Of a DNA stretch of 64,000 bases, positions 55,421 to 64,000 are shown piece by piece. Position 1 is the first letter of the stretch. The number at the start of each line of letters is the position of its first letter. A program made the translations under genes and the position numbers. The stretch is from Salinibaculum sp. SYNS191. Lineage in GTDB: Archaea > Halobacteriota > Halobacteria > Halobacteriales > Haloarculaceae. The notes under the pieces are model-generated. The model searched no databases and was not told where the DNA came from. It saw nothing but the letters and a program-made list of their open reading frames with translations. The DNA is taken from assembly GCF_037338445.1 (NCBI RefSeq), contig NZ_CP147838.1, positions 3,100,001 to 3,164,000 of the forward strand. Reading direction: 5' to 3'.

Positions 55421-55980
55421 CGATCGCGCCTCATTTTTGATGCGACCGGGGTTTGTTGGGGATGGTCGGTAGAGATGCTGATGCTCACGAGCGGGTCTGG
55501 ACGGCTACGAGTTACCCGTGTTCCACACTGAGAGATACGTTCGCCTTCGCGGAGCTGTCTCACGTTCCTCTCGATAACCTGGGATTACTCCACCAACACA
55601 GCGCGTTACATGCGTATGCGTGTAATCGAAAACAATCACTGAGTCAAGGATTATCGGGCGTCACAGCACCGAGGGACCGTCCCGGGCGTGGGTCGCTTCC
55701 AGCCATAATATGCTCCTATTCTGTTTGCTTCTGTCTTTTAAGACGGTAACCGGTCTCTGTCATGCTCTTTTGTGCACCTCGTGGTGCGGGTATCTCGTGG
55801 TGTGGATTACTCCTTCCACTAAGCACATCACGAGCATTCTCAGGTGCGCCCACGGGGGGGACTGGCCCCCGCAACTATACCAGGGAGCACCGTCAACACT
55901 ACGTCGATGACTAGTGTATCCGGTCGCCTCTGTACCCTCGCTGGTCGTCCAGTGGCTTTCCAGCACTCCCGTGATTACTG
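55421..55980. other. 560-bp intergenic region, no gene assigned
   Basis: Mixed-composition sequence between rpl12 and phaC. Frames present (55453-55749 plus, 55760-56098 minus) are rich in Cys, Ser and His and lack halophilic composition. An inverted CTTTTAAG lies near 55735. I see no RNA gene signature. Confidence 0.45.
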
Positions 55981-56991
55981 ATGCGCACACACTCCCCACC
56001 CCTCGTCGACGAGACACCCAGCGAAGTAGTCTACAGTGAGAACAAACTCGAATTGCTCCAGTACGAATCCCGGACCGACAGGCAACGAAACGTCCCAATC
56101 TTGCTGGTCTACGCCGTGATCAATCGACCGTACATCCTCGACTTCCAGCCGGATCGAAGCGTCGTCCGCCAGTTTTTGGAAGCCGGCTTCGACGTCTATC
56201 TCCTCGACTGGGGTGAGCCGTCTCGCCTGGATACCCACCTCGGCCTCGATGATTTCGTTACCCGCTACCTCGCCAACTGCGTGACGGTCGTCACCGACCG
56301 AACGGGAACGGATGCCCCTCACCTGTTCGGCTACTGTACTGGTGGGACGTTGAGCGCGATCTTCGCGGCGCTGTACCCGGGACAGGTGCAGACGCTCGGA
56401 TTGCTGGCGCCCGTCCTCAATTTCGACGCAGATGGCGGTATCTTCCAGCTCTGGGGTCGACAAGAGCACTCCGACCCACGATTCGTGGTCGATCTCTTCG
56501 GGAATGCCCCCGGTGAGTGGCTCGCCTTCGAATTCACACTCGTCGACCCCGTCGAGTACTACCTCGCACGCTACCTCCGCGTCGCCGACCACCTCGGTGA
56601 TGCGGAATACCTGTCGCGGTTTGCGCGTCGATTGCAGTGGGGGTTTGACAGTGTCGACGTCGCGGGGGAGTTGTACGGACAGTTTCTCGTCGATCTGTAC
56701 CGCGAGAATCGGCTGATGGACGGAACTCTCTCCGTCGGGGGACGAACTGTCGACCTCGCCAATGTTACGATGCCCGTACTGGATGTCATCGGCACGCACG
56801 ACCGGTTCATCCCGGCAGCAGCCAGTCTCCCATTCATGAACGCAATCCCGAGTACGGATACGGCGGTCATCGAGTTTCCGACCGACCACGTCGGATTGTC
56901 CATCGACGAACGGTCGCACAGCGAACTGTGGCCGCGTGTCTGTGACTGGTTCGCCCAGCGCTCGGAGGACACTGCGACGCGCAGCGACTGA
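55981..56991 (+). CDS. phaC: poly(3-hydroxyalkanoate) synthase, PhaC-like, short form
   Basis: 336 residues. Alpha/beta-hydrolase with the synthase lipase-like box GYCTGGT (nucleophile Cys about 119), Asp about 274 in GTHDRFIP and His about 303 in TDHVGLSID. N-terminal LVDETPSEVVYSENKLELLQY and INRPYILDFQPDRSVVRQFLEAGFDVYLLDWGEPSR (in two parts) match class III haloarchaeal PhaC. It is shorter than the usual 450-plus residues, lacking most of the C-terminal extension, and no phaE subunit gene is adjacent. It could be a paralogue with altered role. Confidence 0.82.
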   Translation: MRTHSPPLVDETPSEVVYSENKLELLQYESRTDRQRNVPILLVYAVINRPYILDFQPDRSVVRQFLEAGFDVYLLDWGEPSRLDTHLGLDDFVTRYLANCVTVVTDRTGTDAPHLFGYCTGGTLSAIFAALYPGQVQTLGLLAPVLNFDADGGIFQLWGRQEHSDPRFVVDLFGNAPGEWLAFEFTLVDPVEYYLARYLRVADHLGDAEYLSRFARRLQWGFDSVDVAGELYGQFLVDLYRENRLMDGTLSVGGRTVDLANVTMPVLDVIGTHDRFIPAAASLPFMNAIPSTDTAVIEFPTDHVGLSIDERSHSELWPRVCDWFAQRSEDTATRSD

Positions 56992-57055
56992 GCCGCATCC
57001 AGAGACCCGGGTCTCTGAGAGCAACCATCAGGACTGGGCCGGAGACCCCGGACAG

Positions 57056-58282
57056 CTAGAGGACACCGACTAACTGCGCGAGAGAGAAGGCGACGAATCC
57101 CAGGCTGGTCAGCACGCCACCGACGGCGGTCAGCGAGAGTCGGCCGACGTTTCCCGGCGCACGAAAGCCCCGTTCGCGCTCCGGCTCGCGATACCGGAGA
57201 GCCAACAGTGCGCCGTTGATGAGGACGAAGACGACGAGCAAGACGAGATTCGCCAGTCCGGCGACCACGCCGACGTCGCCGAGCAAGGAGAACCCGACCG
57301 TCACGACTCCGACGAGAACAACCGCGTAATGTGGCGTTCGACGGTCCGGGTGGATGCGCGAGAAGACCCTCGGGAAGGAGTGATACTCTGCCTTCGAGAC
57401 GCCGTAGAGCATCCGAGACGTCGAAATCTGAAGGATGAGGACGGTGTTCGTGGTCGAAAAGAGGGCGATGACGGCCAGGAGGCTCCCGGCAGTGCTGCCC
57501 CATCCTCGTTCGGCGACGAGGGCGAGCGGTGACGCCGACGCCCCGAGGGTCTGGGAGTCGACGACGCCAACGGCCGACAGTGCAACCGCGATGTAGAGGA
57601 CGGTGGTGATTCCGATGGAAAGAAGGATGGCCTGGGGGATGCGCGTCGTCGCATCCCGCGTCTCCTCGGCGATGTTCACGAGCGACCCGAAGCCAATGTA
57701 TGCGAAGAAGACGAGAAACGCCGCCTGGACGGTCCCGACGCTCCCGCGGGGGGCGTCGAGAGTGTCGACCGTTCCCCACGTCTGCATGCCGATGGCGACG
57801 ATGACGAGCAGACCCACCACTTCGACTGCGGTGAAGAGGACGTTCAGTCGTGCCGAGGTCTCGATTCCCCAGTAGTTGACGGCCGCTGTAGCGACGACGA
57901 GGCCGATGGCCACCACCACCGTAGGAAGACCCGGCAGAAACGAAGAGAGATAGCCAGCAAAGGCCAGCGCGACGGCTGCGGCCGAGACGACACCGACGAG
58001 AACCCGGAGCAGTGCCGTGAGTTCCGAGAGGCGCTTGTTGCCGAAGGCTGCCCGGACGTAGATGTAGTCCCCTTCACCTCTGGGATACAGCGAGGCGAGT
58101 TCGGCGTAGCTGAGGCCGGTCAAGGTAGCGATGACCGCTGCGAGGGCGAACGAGAGGACGACCGATTCCCCGGCGATGCCGGCAGCCTCCCCGATAATGG
58201 CGTAGATGCCGGCGCCGAGGATGAGACCGACACCGTAGACCGTCGCGCCGAAGAGGCCCAGCTCTTGCTTCAGCTCTGCCAT
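57056..58282 (-). CDS. APC-superfamily amino acid permease
   Basis: 408 residues with about 12 transmembrane helices. The first helix holds GVGLILGAGIYAIIGEAAG, the family's substrate-binding unwound G-x-G-I, followed by YAELASLYPRGEGDYIYVR. Later FAYIGFGSLVNIAEETRDAT is the helix 6 motif. Imports or exchanges an amino acid across the cytoplasmic membrane. Convergent with phaC and divergent from the MmgE/PrpD gene; substrate not determinable. Confidence 0.88.
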   Translation of the reverse strand: MAELKQELGLFGATVYGVGLILGAGIYAIIGEAAGIAGESVVLSFALAAVIATLTGLSYAELASLYPRGEGDYIYVRAAFGNKRLSELTALLRVLVGVVSAAAVALAFAGYLSSFLPGLPTVVVAIGLVVATAAVNYWGIETSARLNVLFTAVEVVGLLVIVAIGMQTWGTVDTLDAPRGSVGTVQAAFLVFFAYIGFGSLVNIAEETRDATTRIPQAILLSIGITTVLYIAVALSAVGVVDSQTLGASASPLALVAERGWGSTAGSLLAVIALFSTTNTVLILQISTSRMLYGVSKAEYHSFPRVFSRIHPDRRTPHYAVVLVGVVTVGFSLLGDVGVVAGLANLVLLVVFVLINGALLALRYREPERERGFRAPGNVGRLSLTAVGGVLTSLGFVAFSLAQLVGVL

Positions 58283-58426
58283 CGTCAGTCATCTTCGGGT
58301 GTGGCCCGAATAAATGAACCGCGTACCGCTTCGCCTGGCTGTCGGTGGCGCTGACGGACGACGCCAGCGACGCGTTCCTGGGCAGACCGTCGAACCTATT
58401 TCTCGCCTGGGGCCGTAGGGGTCTGT

Positions 58427-59779
58427 ATGACCACGACGGCAGAACTCGCAGATTTCGCGTTGTCAGTCGACTACGATGAACTCTCGGCAGAGGTCCGTGA
58501 CGAGATCAAAAAACGCGTCCTGGATTCGATCGGCATCGCTGTCGGCGCGATGGAGGCGACACCCACGGCACAGGTTCGAGCGACGGTGACGGAACTGGAG
58601 GGGGACGGCAGCTGTCGACTCTGGGGCAGCGAACAGACGGCGTCGCCCGTGGGGGCGGCGATGTACAACACGTCGCTGACCCGGTACCTCGACTTCATGG
58701 ATTCGTTTCTCGCGCCGGGAGAGACGCCACATCCGAGCGATAACATCGCGGGGATCATCGCTACCGCCGAGGACCGCGACCTGTCGGGCGTCGACTTGCT
58801 CGAAAGCGTCGGCGTCGCCTACGAGGTGCAAGGCGAACTCGCGTGGAACGCACCCGTCCGCGATCGGGGTTGGGACCACGTCACCCACACGGTGATCTCC
58901 GCGGCTGTCGGGGCAGGCAAGGCCCGTGGACTGGACAGGGAGGCCTTGCGCAATGCAATCGGCATCGCCGGCACCGCCCACAACGCCCTCCGGGTGACGC
59001 GGACGGGCGGCATCAACGAGTGGAAAGGGGTTGCGAGTGCGAACGCTGCCCGCAACGCCGTCTACTCGGTCGTCCTCGCCGACCACGGAATGGAGGGGCC
59101 GACGAACCTCTTCGAGGGGCAGAAAGGCTGGAAACAGATCGTCTCGGGGGAGTTCGACGTGAATCTCGACCCCTGCTGTGAGCGGGTGCTCGACACCATG
59201 ACCAAACGCTACGTCGCCGAGACCTACGCCCAGTCGGCGGTCGAAGGGATCGTCGAACTTGCCGCGGCCCAGGACATCGACCACGAGCGCGTCGAGCGGA
59301 TACACCTCGATACCTTCGCCGGCGCTGCACTCATTATCGGCGGCGGCGAGGGCGACCGCTACGAAGTCACCACGAAGGCCCAGGCCGACCACTCCTTGCC
59401 CTACATGCTGGCGGCGGCGCTCATCGACCGCGAGATGACCAACGACGCCTACGACCCCGAGCGGATCCAGCGCGAGGACGTCCAGACGCTCCTCCGGACC
59501 GTCGAAGTCGAGGAGGACGAACGACTCACAGAGCAGTTCGAGGACGGCCTGATGCCCGCGGTGCTCGATGTCGAACTCGACGACGGGACCGAGTATCACA
59601 TCGAGAAAGAGGCGTTCCAGGGCCACCCCACGCAGCCGATGTCGTGGGCCGACGTCGAAGAGAAATTCGAGACGATGACCCGCGACCGTTACGACGCTGC
59701 CCGGAGAGACGCGGTGATCGAGATGGTCAAAGACCTCGAAGACCACGACGTTGCAGACCTGGTTGCCCGTATCGACTGA
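58427..59779 (+). CDS. MmgE/PrpD family protein (2-methylcitrate dehydratase-like)
   Basis: 450 residues. Family features are an N-terminal helical bundle with VRDEIKKRVLDSIGIAVGA, DFMDSFLAPGETPHPSDNIA near residue 95, GTAHNALRVTRTGGINEWKG and a small lid domain. PrpD dehydrates 2-methylcitrate in propionate metabolism, but other members act as cis-aconitate decarboxylase or unknown dehydratases. No prpB or prpC is nearby. The downstream comA gene, 69 bp away on the same strand, may be co-transcribed. Confidence 0.85.
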   Translation: MTTTAELADFALSVDYDELSAEVRDEIKKRVLDSIGIAVGAMEATPTAQVRATVTELEGDGSCRLWGSEQTASPVGAAMYNTSLTRYLDFMDSFLAPGETPHPSDNIAGIIATAEDRDLSGVDLLESVGVAYEVQGELAWNAPVRDRGWDHVTHTVISAAVGAGKARGLDREALRNAIGIAGTAHNALRVTRTGGINEWKGVASANAARNAVYSVVLADHGMEGPTNLFEGQKGWKQIVSGEFDVNLDPCCERVLDTMTKRYVAETYAQSAVEGIVELAAAQDIDHERVERIHLDTFAGAALIIGGGEGDRYEVTTKAQADHSLPYMLAAALIDREMTNDAYDPERIQREDVQTLLRTVEVEEDERLTEQFEDGLMPAVLDVELDDGTEYHIEKEAFQGHPTQPMSWADVEEKFETMTRDRYDAARRDAVIEMVKDLEDHDVADLVARID

Positions 59780-59848
59780 GCTCGAACGGATTCGGACGCT
59801 CGTGTGGGGCGTCTATTTGGGCGTTCGAGTGGTACGTGTAGACGTAAC

Positions 59849-60679
59849 ATGCCTCTAGAGAACCGCGCGTTCGACTTCCTGCACGTCAACGACCGCCCGG
59901 ACAAACCCCGCGAGACGGGAATCACCGAGATTCGCGGCCCCTACTACGATCCGATGGGACCGCGACAGTTGCGCGATATCCTCGAGACGATGGGCCACTA
60001 CGTGGACATCTACAAGTTCTCGGGTGGGTCGTTCGCGCTGATGCCAGAAGACGCCGTCCGCGAACTCATCGACACCTGCCACGAGTTCGACGTCAACGTC
60101 TCGACGGGCGGGTTCATCGAGAACGTCCTCGTGCGCGACCACGACCACGTCGAAGAATACGTCGCCGAGGCAGGCGACCTGGGATTCGACATCGTCGAAA
60201 TCTCCTCGGGGTTCCTGGCCATCGATGTCGAGGACATGGTCGCGCTGACGGAACTCGTGACCGACCACGGACTGAAGGCCAAACCCGAGATCAACGTCCA
60301 GTTCGGCGCCGGTGGTGCATCGAGCGTCGAGGAGTTAGAGAGTGAGGCCGCAATCGACCCAGCGAGTGCGATCGAGGAGGCGAAACGCCATCTCGAAGCG
60401 GGCGCGTACAAGATTATGGTCGAATCCGAGGGCATCACCGAGCGAGTCCGCGAGTGGCGGACCGACGTGGCCTTCGACATCGCGAACGAGGTTGGAATCG
60501 AACACTGCGTCTTCGAGGCTGCCGACCCGCAGGTGTTCGAGTGGTACATCAAGAACTTCGGGCCGAACGTCAACCTGTTCATCGACAACTCACAGATCGT
60601 CGAATGCGAGTGCATGCGCTCGGGGTTGTGGGGTAAGAAGTCCAGCTGGGGACGGATCGCATCGTTCACCCGGGAGTGA
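59849..60679 (+). CDS. comA: phosphosulfolactate synthase (ComA family)
   Basis: 276 residues from ATG 59849. TIM-barrel with PRETGITEIRGPYYDP, VDIYKFSGGSFALMP, VSTGGFIENVL, DIVEISSGFLAI, KPEINVQFGAGG and YKIMVESEGITE, the conserved blocks of ComA. ComA adds sulfite to phosphoenolpyruvate to form phosphosulfolactate, the first step to coenzyme M in methanogens. Haloarchaea do not make methane, so the product more likely feeds sulfolactate or sulfoacetaldehyde metabolism. The TPP-enzyme and aldehyde dehydrogenase genes that converge on it fit that idea. Confidence 0.88.
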   Translation: MPLENRAFDFLHVNDRPDKPRETGITEIRGPYYDPMGPRQLRDILETMGHYVDIYKFSGGSFALMPEDAVRELIDTCHEFDVNVSTGGFIENVLVRDHDHVEEYVAEAGDLGFDIVEISSGFLAIDVEDMVALTELVTDHGLKAKPEINVQFGAGGASSVEELESEAAIDPASAIEEAKRHLEAGAYKIMVESEGITERVREWRTDVAFDIANEVGIEHCVFEAADPQVFEWYIKNFGPNVNLFIDNSQIVECECMRSGLWGKKSSWGRIASFTRE

Positions 60680-60763
60680 GAGCAACCGTGGACACGGCTG
60701 GATAGTGAGACGGACGACCACCCGCTCACCGACGGCGCCGGTCGTGACCGACTTTTTGAACCA

Positions 60764-62344
60764 CTACGCGAGCGGAATCTCGACGAGGACCATCTCGTCG
60801 CTCGCGATGGCGTCTTCGAGCGTCGATTTGACCGCTGTCCACGTCTCCGGGCGATGACCCTCGATTCCGAAGCTCTCCGCGAACGTGACGAAATCCGGGT
60901 TCGTCAGTCCAGTCCCGAACTGTTCGCCAGTGTGTTCGACCTGCTTTTCGGAGATGAGTCCGTAATCGTCGTCGTTGAACACGACGATAGTGAACCCAAG
61001 ATCGAGACGGGTGGCAGTCTCGATTTCTGCCGCGTTCATCAGGAACCCCCCGTCACCGGTCGCGACGACGACGTTCGTTTCGAGAGCGAGATCGGCAGCG
61101 ATTCCGCCCGGAACGGCGATGCCCATACTCGCGAGTCCGTTCGAGATGATGCACGTGTTCGGTTCGTACGACGGGAAGTGCCGAGCGATCGCCATCTTGT
61201 GGCTGCCGACATCGGAGATGAGCACGTCGCCATCGGCCATCGCTTCCCGCAGGTACGGGAGCGTCCGTTTCACGGAGAAGGGCTCGTCGGCGTCTGGCTT
61301 TCGAGACACGTCTTCGACGATCCGCTCGCGCAGGCCGCTGCACCACTCCGGCCCCTCGACGGAATCGAGGCGTTCTCGAAGCTCATCGAGAGTCGCAGAG
61401 ATGTCCGCGACGAGTTCCACGTCGGGATTGTAGTGTTCGTACACCTCCGCCGGCTCGTGGTCGACGTGAATGACGGTCTTGTCGCGGTCGGGGTTCCAGG
61501 ACTTCGGGTCGTGCTCGGCGATGTCGTAGCCGACCGCAATCACACAGTCCGCCCGGTCCATCGCCGACGCCGCCTCGCCGACTGGCCCGGAGTTGAGTGT
61601 CAACAACGACGCGTCGAGCCGGTCGGAGACTGCCCCCTTCCCCATGTACGTGGCGATGACCGGCATCCCGACGTGTTCGACCAGCTGTCTGAGCCGGCGT
61701 GCCGCCCGCGTCCGGACGGCACCGTTCCCAGCGAGCACCAGCGGGGATTCGGCTGCCTCGACCAGGTCTGTCGCTCGGGTGAGCGAGTCCCGGTCCGGGT
61801 CCGGCCGACGCACTCGCGGTCTGGTGGGAAGAACCGACGCTGTGACGTCTTCGTCGGCGACGTCCTCGGGGAACTCCAGGTGTGTCGCACCGGGTTTCTC
61901 GAATTCGGCGAGTTTGAAGGCTTTGCGCACCGATTCGGGAATCGTCTCGGCGTCCGTGATCTGTGAGTTCCACTTCACGACCGGCTCGAACATGTGGACG
62001 ATATCGAGCGCCTGGTGGCTCTCCTTGTGCAATCGCTCGCGGCCGCCCTGGCCGGTGATCGCCACGAGCGGGCTCTTATCGAGGTGGGCGTCGGCGACGC
62101 CAGTGATGAGATTGGTCGCTCCCGGCCCGAGCGTTGCCAGGCAGACGCCCGCTTCGCCTGTCAGTCGACCGTGGACGTCGGCCATGAACGCCGCGCCCTG
62201 TTCGTGACGGACGGGGATGAACGTGATCTCGGACTCGCGAAGCGAGAACAGCAGGTCTTCGAGTTCCTCGCCCGGCAGGCCGAAGACGTACTCGACACCT
62301 TCCTCCTCGAGACACCGGACCAGCAGGTCTGATGCCTTCATCAT
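60764..62344 (-). CDS. TPP-dependent decarboxylase/synthase of the acetolactate synthase superfamily
   Basis: 526 residues from ATG 62344, which overlaps the aldehyde dehydrogenase stop (ATGA, 4 bp), so the two are translationally coupled. Catalytic Glu in VRHEQGAAFMADVHG (about residue 51), TGQGGRERLHKESHQALDI in place of the ilvB sequence, and TPP motif GDGGFLMNAAEIETA with NDDDYGLISEKQ. The AHAS-specific 'G-M-V-R-Q-W' segment is absent, so it is not a second ilvB. Candidates are sulfopyruvate decarboxylase, sulfoacetaldehyde acetyltransferase or a benzaldehyde-lyase-like enzyme. Confidence 0.8.
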   Translation of the reverse strand: MMKASDLLVRCLEEEGVEYVFGLPGEELEDLLFSLRESEITFIPVRHEQGAAFMADVHGRLTGEAGVCLATLGPGATNLITGVADAHLDKSPLVAITGQGGRERLHKESHQALDIVHMFEPVVKWNSQITDAETIPESVRKAFKLAEFEKPGATHLEFPEDVADEDVTASVLPTRPRVRRPDPDRDSLTRATDLVEAAESPLVLAGNGAVRTRAARRLRQLVEHVGMPVIATYMGKGAVSDRLDASLLTLNSGPVGEAASAMDRADCVIAVGYDIAEHDPKSWNPDRDKTVIHVDHEPAEVYEHYNPDVELVADISATLDELRERLDSVEGPEWCSGLRERIVEDVSRKPDADEPFSVKRTLPYLREAMADGDVLISDVGSHKMAIARHFPSYEPNTCIISNGLASMGIAVPGGIAADLALETNVVVATGDGGFLMNAAEIETATRLDLGFTIVVFNDDDYGLISEKQVEHTGEQFGTGLTNPDFVTFAESFGIEGHRPETWTAVKSTLEDAIASDEMVLVEIPLA

Positions 62345-63735
62345 TCCACCGCCGGGGTCCCGGTGTCTGGCTCGCTCGCTAGCCAGACTGTCTTGCGATT
62401 GACGAACTCTTTGATACCGTCTTCGCCGAGCTCGCGGCCGTAGCCCGAGCGTTTGATACCGCCGAAGGGAATCCGCGGGTCGGACTTCACCAGTTCGTTG
62501 ACGTGGACGCACCCGGCCTCCAGGTCGCCAGCGAGGCGGTCACCCCGCTCCAGGTCGGCCGTCCAGAGGCTGGCACCCAATCCGAATTGGGTGTCGTTGG
62601 CCTTCTGGACGGCCGCTGTTTCATCGGGGACGCGGTAGACGGGGGCCACGGGCCCGAACACCTCCTCGGTATCGACCGGACAGCCCTCGGGAACGTCGGT
62701 GAGGACAGTCGGTGGGTAATAGGCCCCGTCGCGGTCAAGCGGTTCCCCACCGGTCGCGACGGTGGCCCCGGCATCGACGCTCGCCTGCACCTGTTCGTGG
62801 AGGGCTTCCACGAGGTCAGGTCGCGCCTGCGGTCCGACGTCGGTGTCCGGGTCCATCGGATCGCCGACGGCGAGTGAGTCGACGGCCGCGAGGAGGCGGT
62901 CGACGAAGGCATCGTACACCGCGTCGACGACGATGAACCGCTTGGCGGCGATACAGGACTGACCGCCGTTCTGGTTGCGCGCCCACGCGCCGGTCGTCGC
63001 CGCGGCCTCGACGTCGGCGTCCTCGAGGACGACAAATGGGTCGCTCCCGCCCAGTTCCAGCACCGTCTTCTTGAGATGCTCACCCGCTGTCGAAGCGATT
63101 GCGCGCCCGGCGCGGTCGCTGCCGGTGAGCGTCGCCGCTACTAGCCGGTCGTCGGCGAGGACATCGGCGACGCGGTCGGAGGAAACCAGAAGCGATTGAA
63201 AGACCCCTTCCGGATAGCCTGCCTCACGGAATACCTCCTCGATGGCGAGCGCACATCCGGGGACGTTCGAGGCGTGTTTCAGCAGGCCGACGTTGCCGGC
63301 GGTGAGAGACGGCGCTGCGAAGCGAAACACCTGCCAGAAGGGAAAGTTCCACGGCATGACCGCCAGCACCGGCCCCAGCGGCTCGTAGACGGTCTTCACG
63401 GTCGTCCCCGGTGGACTCGGGTGGGACTCGGGTTGGAGATATGCGCTCGCGTGTTCGGCGTAGTGATCACAGGCCCACGCACACTTTTCTACCTCTGCTT
63501 CCGCCTGAGCGAGCGGTTTGCCCATCTCACGGGTCATCGTCTGGGCGTAGTCACGAGCGTTCTCACGAAGCACCGCTCCGGCAGACTTCAGCAACGTCTC
63601 GCGCTCGCGTCGCGGGCGCGTTCGCCACCGCTCGAATGCCGCTTCGGCCTGTGAGAGTACCGTCTCTACTTCTTCAGGCGTGTGTTCGTCGTACGACTCG
63701 ATCTGCTCGCCAGTCGCTGGATTGATCGCGTCCAT
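62341..63735 (-). CDS. NAD(P)-dependent aldehyde dehydrogenase (succinate-semialdehyde type)
   Basis: 464 residues from ATG 63735 (MDAINPATGEQIESYDE). Motifs are VMPWNFPFWQVFRFAAPSL, TGSDRAGRAIASTAG, catalytic Glu in VLELGGSDPFVV and Cys in NQNGGQSCIAAKRF. The GabD/YneI-like shorter N-terminus and 'L-K-H-A-S-N-V' mark the semialdehyde branch. It oxidises an aldehyde to an acid, and the coupled TPP enzyme downstream could produce that aldehyde. Sulfoacetaldehyde is a possible substrate given comA nearby. Confidence 0.9.
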   Translation of the reverse strand: MDAINPATGEQIESYDEHTPEEVETVLSQAEAAFERWRTRPRRERETLLKSAGAVLRENARDYAQTMTREMGKPLAQAEAEVEKCAWACDHYAEHASAYLQPESHPSPPGTTVKTVYEPLGPVLAVMPWNFPFWQVFRFAAPSLTAGNVGLLKHASNVPGCALAIEEVFREAGYPEGVFQSLLVSSDRVADVLADDRLVAATLTGSDRAGRAIASTAGEHLKKTVLELGGSDPFVVLEDADVEAAATTGAWARNQNGGQSCIAAKRFIVVDAVYDAFVDRLLAAVDSLAVGDPMDPDTDVGPQARPDLVEALHEQVQASVDAGATVATGGEPLDRDGAYYPPTVLTDVPEGCPVDTEEVFGPVAPVYRVPDETAAVQKANDTQFGLGASLWTADLERGDRLAGDLEAGCVHVNELVKSDPRIPFGGIKRSGYGRELGEDGIKEFVNRKTVWLASEPDTGTPAVE

Positions 63736-64000
63736 CGTTTCTGTGTTGGGCCTGTGGGAACATAACGTTCGACAGACTCTGCGTGACCTTCTCTCACCCA
63801 AACGAAACAATCGAGATGTATGTTATCTCCACAGTATATTTTGACTGTATACTTACACAACTCACTCAGACTATATTCACATTCACTCACAAATACGTCT
63901 CTTTTCGACCTTCTGCCCGCTTGATACGCACACAACTACTGTTTCACACCCAAAACGACAACGGAACAGCAAATCCGATCCTACCGAAAAAAGGAATCTG

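Noticed and set aside
56571..57779. 402-codon minus-strand frame across phaC and the permease gene
   Set aside because: Overlaps two well-supported genes and is extremely Arg-rich, unlike halophilic proteins.
58463..59746. 427-codon open frame antisense to the MmgE/PrpD gene
   Set aside because: Shadow frame created by GC-rich third positions.
60764..62344. Second ilvB
   Set aside because: Lacks the AHAS-specific GMVRQWQ segment and is coupled to an aldehyde dehydrogenase rather than ilvN/ilvC.

Overview
The window is from a halophilic archaeon (class Halobacteria). Proteins are strongly acidic. Many genes have a TATA element 20-30 nt before an ATG with no Shine-Dalgarno site, which is the leaderless haloarchaeal pattern. 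There is an ISH3-family insertion sequence, an archaeal P1/L12 stalk protein, a ComA-family enzyme and twin-arginine lipoproteins. No tRNA, rRNA or CRISPR array was seen, and genus cannot be read from the sequence.

1-12.3 kb is an AT-richer surface-glycan island: the tail of a UDP-GlcNAc 2-epimerase, a DUF115/MptE-like protein, a polysaccharide pyruvyl transferase, two GT4 glycosyltransferases, a polytopic membrane protein, an FkbM methyltransferase, a NeuD-like acetyltransferase and a large Tat-exported beta-helix protein. It ends at about 12.28 kb against a GC-rich gene remnant.

12.5-31 kb is mostly core chromosome: a possible leader peptide and ilvB (acetolactate synthase), an MNT/HEPN toxin-antitoxin pair, a winged-helix regulator, a rhodanese, aconitase, a GCS2-family ligase, a FilR1-like regulator, a secreted PQQ-propeller protein with a triplicated C-terminal module, and a cytochrome P450. 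A lipoprotein gene follows that is broken by a stop codon and by the ISH3 element.

31.5-53.8 kb is a catabolic island with about 18 metabolic, transport and regulatory genes, mostly with their own leaderless promoters. It holds an IclR regulator, two M24 'pseudo-peptidases' resembling ectoine hydrolase/creatinase, MFS and NitT/TauT-type ABC transporters, two 2-hydroxyacid dehydrogenases, an M20D amidohydrolase, an aminotransferase, an ornithine-cyclodeaminase homologue, an SDR, a DapA-family aldolase, two RidA enamine deaminases, an M20 carbamoylase and a RutB-like amidase. Together they look like uptake and stepwise hydrolysis of a nitrogen-rich (cyclic amidine, ureido or ectoine-like) compound. 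Housekeeping icd sits in the middle. The island is bracketed by diverged direct repeats: a P450 fragment and a lipoprotein-gene tail at 53.9-54.3 kb duplicate sequence at 27.2-27.4 and 30.6-30.8 kb.

54.6-64 kb returns to GC-rich sequence: a zinc-finger protein, a stand-alone rpl12, a short PhaC-like synthase, an APC permease, MmgE/PrpD, ComA (phosphosulfolactate synthase), and an overlapping aldehyde dehydrogenase/TPP-enzyme pair that may form a sulfonate pathway with ComA.
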